In this document: positions 14,687 to 18,522 of the stretch, one piece after another | Numbering within the stretch: the first letter of the stretch is position 1 | How the letters are laid out: every line of letters starts with the position of its first letter | Source of the DNA: CAZRZN01 sp964604565 | Lineage (GTDB): Bacteria; Pseudomonadota; Alphaproteobacteria; Rhodobacterales; Rhodobacteraceae | Assembly (NCBI GenBank): GCA_964604565.1 | Contig: CAZRZN010000062.1 | Location: 1 to 18,522, forward strand | Direction of reading: 5' to 3' | DNA length: 18,522 nt | The notes under the pieces: model-generated | Database searches by the model: none | The model's input: only the letters and a program-made list of their open reading frames with translations | What the model was told of the DNA's origin: nothing | Made by a program: the position numbers and the translations under genes

Positions 14687-15767
14687 CCTCAGGCCCTTCG
14701 CTCAGGATGGCAAGGACGCGGGCCTGCCCGCCGATCCCTGGAAGACCCGCAATCAGCGCAGCCAGCCCCGCGCCGCCGGACTGAGTTGTGGCAAATCCAT
14801 GGCGGGCAAGGTCCGCAACACCACTGTCGGCCTCTTCCTCGGTGATCGTGACAAAGGCATCCGCATCCTCAGACAAACCGCGCAACGCGATCATCGATGG
14901 GGTCTTGCAGTCAAGACGCCCCATGTTCGATACCGGTCCCGGCGCGGTCACGATCTTGCCGGCGCGAATACTTTCGATCAGGGCAGGTGCATTCGCGGGC
15001 TCCACCACGACAATCTGCGGGGCATCTCCCCAAGCGGCGCGGAAATGTGCCGCGAGGGCCGTTGCCATGCCGCCGACCCCGGCCTGCAACAGGATATGCG
15101 TCGGCGGTTCCGGCATTTGCGCGACCACTTCCCGGGCCATCTGCAAATAGCCCTCCATCACGGCAAGCGGCGGATCGGTGTAGCCCTCCCAGGAACTGTC
15201 CGACAGCAGGATCCAGCCATTCTCCTGCGCGGCCTGCTCGGCGGCGGCCATGCTGTCCTCATAGGCGGCCCCGGCGCGCACCACTTCGGCGCTCTTCGCG
15301 CGGAGACGTTCGGCAAAGGCTTCTGGCACCGTGTCGGCAAGGTAGATCACCGCGCGTGCCCCAAAGATGGCCGCACCGGCCGCGACGGAGAGACCGTGGT
15401 TGCCCGCGCTGGCGGCAACATAGGTGCGGCCCGCCGCGGAAGGTGCATCCGGTGCGGCCAAGGCCGCGTCACGCGCGATGACATAGGCAGCACCCAGCGC
15501 CTTGAAGCTGCCAAGACCCATCCTCGGGCTTTCATCCTTGATGAACAGCCGGCCAATTCCGCAGGCGGCCGCCAGGTCCGGGGCGTCGCGCAGCGGTGTC
15601 TCGGCGTGTTTCGGGCAGCGCGCCAACAAGGCGGCGACTGGTGCAGGGTCCGACGCGGGACGCGGCACATCGGGCATGAGACCCTGCCCCCGGTGGGGAT
15701 TGGATAAGAGGATTGGCACGGTTTCGCTTTCTGATTTGTCCGGGACCGAAGGAAAAATCCGATCCAT
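14679..15767 (-). CDS. PLP-dependent ammonia-lyase, diaminopropionate ammonia-lyase-like
   Basis: A 362-residue fold-type II PLP enzyme (threonine dehydratase / diaminopropionate ammonia-lyase group). The PLP lysine is Lys89 in GLGSFKALGAAY, the phosphate-binding loop is LLQAGVGGMATA (about 227-238), and the substrate loop is ASAGNHGLSVA (119-129). The stretch SDSSWEGYTDPPLAVMEGY and PPTHILLQAGVGGMA strongly recalls E. coli YgeX, the diaminopropionate ammonia-lyase that makes pyruvate and ammonia. Asp190 matches YgeX Asp189, but the position of YgeX Asp120 is Ala121 here, so the substrate or its stereochemistry probably differs. It heads the three-gene operon with the M24 and EutA-like genes. 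The start is uncertain: ATG 15767, a GTG 16 codons on, or ATG 15677 are possible. I favour keeping the SNPHRG segment, which is common at the family N-terminus. Confidence 0.85.
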   Translation of the reverse strand: MDRIFPSVPDKSESETVPILLSNPHRGQGLMPDVPRPASDPAPVAALLARCPKHAETPLRDAPDLAAACGIGRLFIKDESPRMGLGSFKALGAAYVIARDAALAAPDAPSAAGRTYVAASAGNHGLSVAAGAAIFGARAVIYLADTVPEAFAERLRAKSAEVVRAGAAYEDSMAAAEQAAQENGWILLSDSSWEGYTDPPLAVMEGYLQMAREVVAQMPEPPTHILLQAGVGGMATALAAHFRAAWGDAPQIVVVEPANAPALIESIRAGKIVTAPGPVSNMGRLDCKTPSMIALRGLSEDADAFVTITEEEADSGVADLARHGFATTQSGGAGLAALIAGLPGIGGQARVLAILSEGPEDG

Positions 15768-15827
15768 TCCCGGCGACGCTAGGGGGTTTTTCAGATCCGT
15801 GCAATCGGGCGGCCGGGGTCAGACAAA

Positions 15828-15841
15828 TCAATGATCAATGA
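15828..15841. repeat. Tandem 7-bp repeat upstream of the lyase operon
   Basis: TCAATGA occurs twice in direct succession, 61-74 bp before the lyase start codon, with a TGATCA palindrome at the junction. Its position fits a regulator site for the operon, but no regulator gene is adjacent. Confidence 0.4.
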
Positions 15842-16019
15842 CGCCCGGTGATCGCAGCGCGCTGCATGTTTCAGTCTCATGTGCAGATTGCAGGTCCTCT
15901 TTGCCACCCCCGCAGAGCGTCAGCAAGGCGGCCCCGACGCCACGCTGCCGTTGTCCGACGCGGGCTCTGCCGGGCGGAAACGATGGCCCCGGCTTGGGCC
16001 GATGACGCAGCTGGGGGGC

Positions 16020-16060
16020 AAAAAAACAGGCCAGGGGAAAGGACAGGCGCGCCCTTTCCC
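16020..16060 (-). terminator. Probable terminator of the flavin monooxygenase gene
   Basis: On the minus strand an 8-bp perfect stem (GGGAAAGG with CCTTTCCC) around a ten-base loop is followed by CTGGCCTG and seven T. It lies about 50 bp after the monooxygenase stop codon. The T-run is a few bases further from the stem than usual, so efficiency may be moderate. Confidence 0.65.
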
Positions 16061-16108
16061 AAGGTCATGCCGCGCGGCAGGCATCATGCACGGCTCTTGC
16101 CGCGGCAC

Positions 16109-17908
16109 TCAGCTGAGGTGGTGCACCTCCTGAAGGCCGTAGACCGGGGTATCGACCCCCTCCATCCGGGCCTTGATCTGCAACGAAAGGAACTGCGAGT
16201 AATGGCGCGACTGGTGCAGGTTGCCGCCATGGAACCACAGCGCCTCCTGCTGGGTCGGCTTCCACATGTTGCGCTGTTCGCCCTCCCAGGGACCGGGATC
16301 CTTGGTCGTGTCCGATCCAAGGCCCCAGACCTTGCCGACGCGGTCGGCCATTTCCTGTCCCATCAGATCGGCCACCCAGCCATTCATGGAATTGTAGCCG
16401 GTCGCGTAGACGATCAAATCCGCGTCAAGATGCGTGCCGTCGTCAAGGATCACGCCGGTCTCATCGACCTCTTCCACCTGCCCACGTTTGAGCTTTATCT
16501 CGCCGTCGATGATCAACTGGCTGGCGCCGATGTCGATGTAGTAGCCCGACCCGCGCCGAAGGTATTTCATGAACAGGCCCGATCCGTCATCCCCCCAGTC
16601 GTGCCAGAATCCTGCCTTTTCAAGCCCCTCGTAGAACTCCGCATCACGCCGGGCCATTTCCTCGTAGGCGGGAATCTGGAAGGTATGCAGGATGGCATAG
16701 GGCAGCGAGGCAAAGATCAGGTCCGCCTTTTCGGTAGTCACACCGGCGCGCACCGCTTCCTCGGAATAAAGCGCGCCGAGACCGACATCCATCAACGTGT
16801 CAGAGCGCACGATATGGGTCGAGGACCGCTGCACCATCGTCACGTCAACCTCGTGTTCCCATAGGGCTGCGCAGATATCATGGGCGGAATTGTTCGACCC
16901 GATGACCACCGCCTTCTTGCCCCGATATTTATCCGGGCCGGGGTGCTGCGAAGAATGATGCTGGTCGCCCTTGAACTTTTCCATGCCGGGAAATTCGGGC
17001 ATCCGCGGCTTGCCCGACATGCCGGTGGCCATGACGAGCTGCTTTGGCTTCAGGACGACTTCCTCACCGTCGCGGTCCACCACGACGGTCCATTCCTTTG
17101 TCTTTTCGTCATAGGTGGCGGATTTGGCGGTGGTCCGGGTCCAGTAATTCAGCTCCATGACCTTGGTATACATTTCCAGCCAGTCGCCGATCTTGTCCTT
17201 GGGCGAAAACACCGGCCAGTTTTCCGGGAACTTGATGTAAGGCAGGTGGTCATACCAGACCGGGTCATGCAGGCAGAGCGACTTGTAGCGCTTGCGCCAG
17301 CTGTCGCCCGGGCGCTCATTCCGCTCGACGATGATGGTTGGCACGCCAAGTTGCCGAAGGCGCGCGCCCAGCGCGATACCTCCCTGACCGCCGCCGATGA
17401 TCAGGCAGTACGGTTGCGTGGTGTAGCCCAGTTCGGCCTCTTCGGCCTCGCGCTCCTCCTTCCAGGTGGTGCGGTTGCGGTCCGCGCCGTGTTTCGCGCC
17501 AAGCGGCCGGTCGAAACCGCTGGGTTCCTCGTGCCCCTTCAATTCGACCATCGTGGTCAGCAGGGTCCAGATCTTGCCCTCCTTCAGGCGCATCAGGCCG
17601 TAGCCGCGCGCCACGGCGGTTTCGAACTGGATCCAGGCGGTGGTGACGCCGTCCTCCTCGGTGGGAATCTCGCCCTCGGCCAGTTGCCAGTTGGTCGGTT
17701 TGGTCGTGGCAAGTTGATGTTTCAGCATATCCTCGACCTGATCCTTGCCCTCGACCGTTTTCAGGTTCCAGGTAAAGGTGACAAGGTCGCGCCAGTAGCA
17801 ATCGTCCAGAAACATCTCGCGTGCCTTGGCAGTATCGCCCGCCTCCAGCGCTGCGCCGAAGGCGTCCAGAAAGGCCTGAGTCTGGTCGGAAATGGTCGTG
17901 TCGAGCAT
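16109..17908 (-). CDS. Flavin-containing monooxygenase with N-terminal NTF2/SnoaL-like domain
   Basis: A 599-residue FAD/NADPH oxidoreductase of the class B monooxygenase type. Residues 1 to about 130 look like an NTF2/SnoaL-type alpha+beta domain (DTAKAREMFLDDCYWRDLVTFTWNLKTVEG). The FAD loop is CLIIGGGQGGIALGARL (GxGxxG at 172-177), the ATG motif is LVMATG (291-296), and the NADPH loop is VVIGSNNSAHDIC (from 335). The FMO fingerprint is FKGDQHHSSQH (312-322), ending in His instead of the usual aromatic residue. A second ATG motif is VYATGYN near the C-terminus. Bacterial relatives resemble the plant YUCCA enzymes, which make indole-3-acetate from indole-3-pyruvate; trimethylamine-type or Baeyer-Villiger activity cannot be excluded. 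The start at 17908 is backed by a strong AGGGAGGAG ribosome binding site. It is followed by its own terminator and preceded by an AEC transporter gene. Confidence 0.9.
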   Translation of the reverse strand: MLDTTISDQTQAFLDAFGAALEAGDTAKAREMFLDDCYWRDLVTFTWNLKTVEGKDQVEDMLKHQLATTKPTNWQLAEGEIPTEEDGVTTAWIQFETAVARGYGLMRLKEGKIWTLLTTMVELKGHEEPSGFDRPLGAKHGADRNRTTWKEEREAEEAELGYTTQPYCLIIGGGQGGIALGARLRQLGVPTIIVERNERPGDSWRKRYKSLCLHDPVWYDHLPYIKFPENWPVFSPKDKIGDWLEMYTKVMELNYWTRTTAKSATYDEKTKEWTVVVDRDGEEVVLKPKQLVMATGMSGKPRMPEFPGMEKFKGDQHHSSQHPGPDKYRGKKAVVIGSNNSAHDICAALWEHEVDVTMVQRSSTHIVRSDTLMDVGLGALYSEEAVRAGVTTEKADLIFASLPYAILHTFQIPAYEEMARRDAEFYEGLEKAGFWHDWGDDGSGLFMKYLRRGSGYYIDIGASQLIIDGEIKLKRGQVEEVDETGVILDDGTHLDADLIVYATGYNSMNGWVADLMGQEMADRVGKVWGLGSDTTKDPGPWEGEQRNMWKPTQQEALWFHGGNLHQSRHYSQFLSLQIKARMEGVDTPVYGLQEVHHLS

Positions 17909-18025
17909 GTCGCTCCTCCCTTTATTGTTATTTGGATTTCCTCCACCTCGCAGGGTTGCAGAACTGGGGGCCTTCGGGCAATGGCCTTGCGCCCTTGGGC
18001 GGGCAGAATTCGCTATAAGCGGCTT

Positions 18026-18093
18026 GCCGGAGGTCTCCGGCAGATCGGTTTTTTGGGTTCAGGACCGAGGTCCCCCCGCCGCGCGACGCGGGG
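18026..18093. repeat. Cluster of three inverted repeats between the AEC and monooxygenase genes
   Basis: Three adjacent hairpins can form: GCCGGAG-GT-CTCCGGC (18026-18041), GGACC-GA-GGTCC (18062-18073), and a GC-rich one of CCCCGC and GCGGGG arms (18074-18093). On the plus strand the first is followed seven bases later by TTTTTT, but no plus-strand gene precedes it. On the minus strand they follow the AEC stop codon by 34-100 bp without a T-run, and may slow or end its transcription. Confidence 0.5.
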
Positions 18094-18126
18094 TGTTGCG
18101 CCACCGGATCTGTCGGGCAGCGCGCT

Positions 18127-18522
18127 TCAGGCCACAATGAAAAGCCAGAACGGCAGCGTCGCACAGCCAAAGATCGTGGATTGTGCAATCAGCGTCGCCA
18201 CCGCTTGGCGGTCCGCGCCGTAGACCGACGCCAACACATGCGCCGCGGTGGTCGTCGGCAGGGCCGCGAACAGGGTCAGAACAGCGACATGCCCGGGATC
18301 AAGCCGGATCAAGCTGGTCGAGATCAGCGTCACAAGCGGCAAGGCCAGCAGTCTGATCGCATTGGCACAGGCATTGAAGGCCCCGATCCGGGCCAGCGCG
18401 CGCAGGTTCAATGCCGCACCGATGGACAGCAGCGCAACAGGGATCGCGGCCTCTGCCAGACGTTCGATTGCACCCATGACCACGGCGGGCGGCGCCACGC
18501 CAAGCGTCCCGCAGACAATTCC
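18127..18522 (-). CDS. AEC family transporter, C-terminal part (cut by window edge)
   Basis: The last 131 residues of a membrane protein of the auxin efflux carrier (AEC) family. Four hydrophobic segments are visible: about 18-37 (AEAAIPVALLSIGAALNL), 49-68 (ANAIRLLALPLVTLISTSL), 75-93 (HVAVLTLFAALPTTTAAHV) and 108-130 (ATLIAQSTIFGCATLPFWLF). The family usually has about 310 residues and ten membrane helices in the inner membrane, with bacterial members mostly suspected of exporting or importing organic anions. The frame stays open to the right edge, so the start is outside the window. It lies 218 bp upstream of the flavin monooxygenase gene on the same strand. The substrate cannot be told. 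Confidence 0.85.
   Translation of the reverse strand, partial: GIVCGTLGVAPPAVVMGAIERLAEAAIPVALLSIGAALNLRALARIGAFNACANAIRLLALPLVTLISTSLIRLDPGHVAVLTLFAALPTTTAAHVLASVYGADRQAVATLIAQSTIFGCATLPFWLFIVA

Larger units (their letters stand above)
15768..16108. other. Non-coding stretch upstream of the lyase operon
   Basis: These 341 bp separate the flavin monooxygenase gene (ending at 16109) from the lyase operon, all on the minus strand. They hold the monooxygenase terminator (16020-16060) and a tandem 7-bp repeat (15828-15841). The operon promoter must lie here, but I cannot point to a good -10/-35 pair. Confidence 0.6.

Noticed and set aside
13604..14845. 413-codon plus-strand ORF
   Set aside because: It is a shadow of the M24 gene, which carries all metal ligands on the minus strand.
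12768..15767. Annotation of the three genes as a true ectoine operon (eutA, eutB, eutD)
   Set aside because: The lyase is YgeX-like and not the shorter threonine-dehydratase-like EutB, the M24 protein keeps a full metal site, and eutC, eutE and an ectoine transporter are absent from the window.
16880..18223. 447-codon plus-strand ORF
   Set aside because: It lies opposite the flavin monooxygenase gene, whose motifs and ribosome binding site are clear; the plus-strand product resembles nothing.

Overview
The window looks like a chromosomal segment of a marine-type alphaproteobacterium of the Rhodobacteraceae (Roseobacter group). The evidence is high-GC coding sequence with long antisense shadow ORFs, the murA / DUF2948 / hisD neighbourhood usual in that family, an alphaproteobacterial-type OxyR next to katG, and tight operons with ATGA overlaps. 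I see no insertion sequence, phage gene, integrase or CRISPR array. There is one assembly gap of 100 N (5344-5443) inside katG.

Layout, left to right. (1) 1-2894, minus strand: a short basic protein, murA (peptidoglycan precursor synthesis), a DUF2948 protein, and the first half of hisD (histidine biosynthesis), which runs off the left edge. (2) 3106-3180: tRNA-Thr(GGT). (3) 3406-6644: a peroxide-defence unit, with katG (minus, strong terminator, broken by the N gap) divergent from oxyR (plus). (4) 6645-7218: a 574 bp non-coding stretch with small repeats only. (5) 7219-10099, minus: an XRE-cupin regulator, then kbl and tdh, which convert L-threonine to glycine and acetyl-CoA. A sigma70-like promoter for kbl-tdh lies at the 3' end of the regulator gene, and a palindromic operator candidate covers its -10 box. 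(6) 10154-11548, minus: a GGDEF-EAL protein with a degenerate GGDEF motif and an intact EAL domain, likely a c-di-GMP phosphodiesterase. (7) 11706-12626, plus: a fold-type IV aminotransferase. (8) 12768-15767, minus: three overlapping genes for a PLP ammonia-lyase-like enzyme, an M24 metallohydrolase and an EutA-like Asp/Glu-racemase-superfamily protein. (9) 16109-17908, minus: a flavin monooxygenase with an N-terminal NTF2/SnoaL-like domain and its own terminator. (10) 18127-18522, minus: the C-terminal part of an AEC-family (auxin efflux carrier type) transporter cut by the right edge.

The most interesting candidate is region 8. It resembles part of an ectoine-utilisation (eut) operon but lacks the EutC and EutE partners and any transporter. 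Its ammonia-lyase is of diaminopropionate ammonia-lyase type rather than EutB type, and its M24 enzyme keeps all five metal ligands. It may break down an unidentified nitrogen-rich compound. Other points are a threonine dehydrogenase lacking all four structural-zinc cysteines, the promoter/operator arrangement of kbl, and an oxyR gene with no Shine-Dalgarno sequence.
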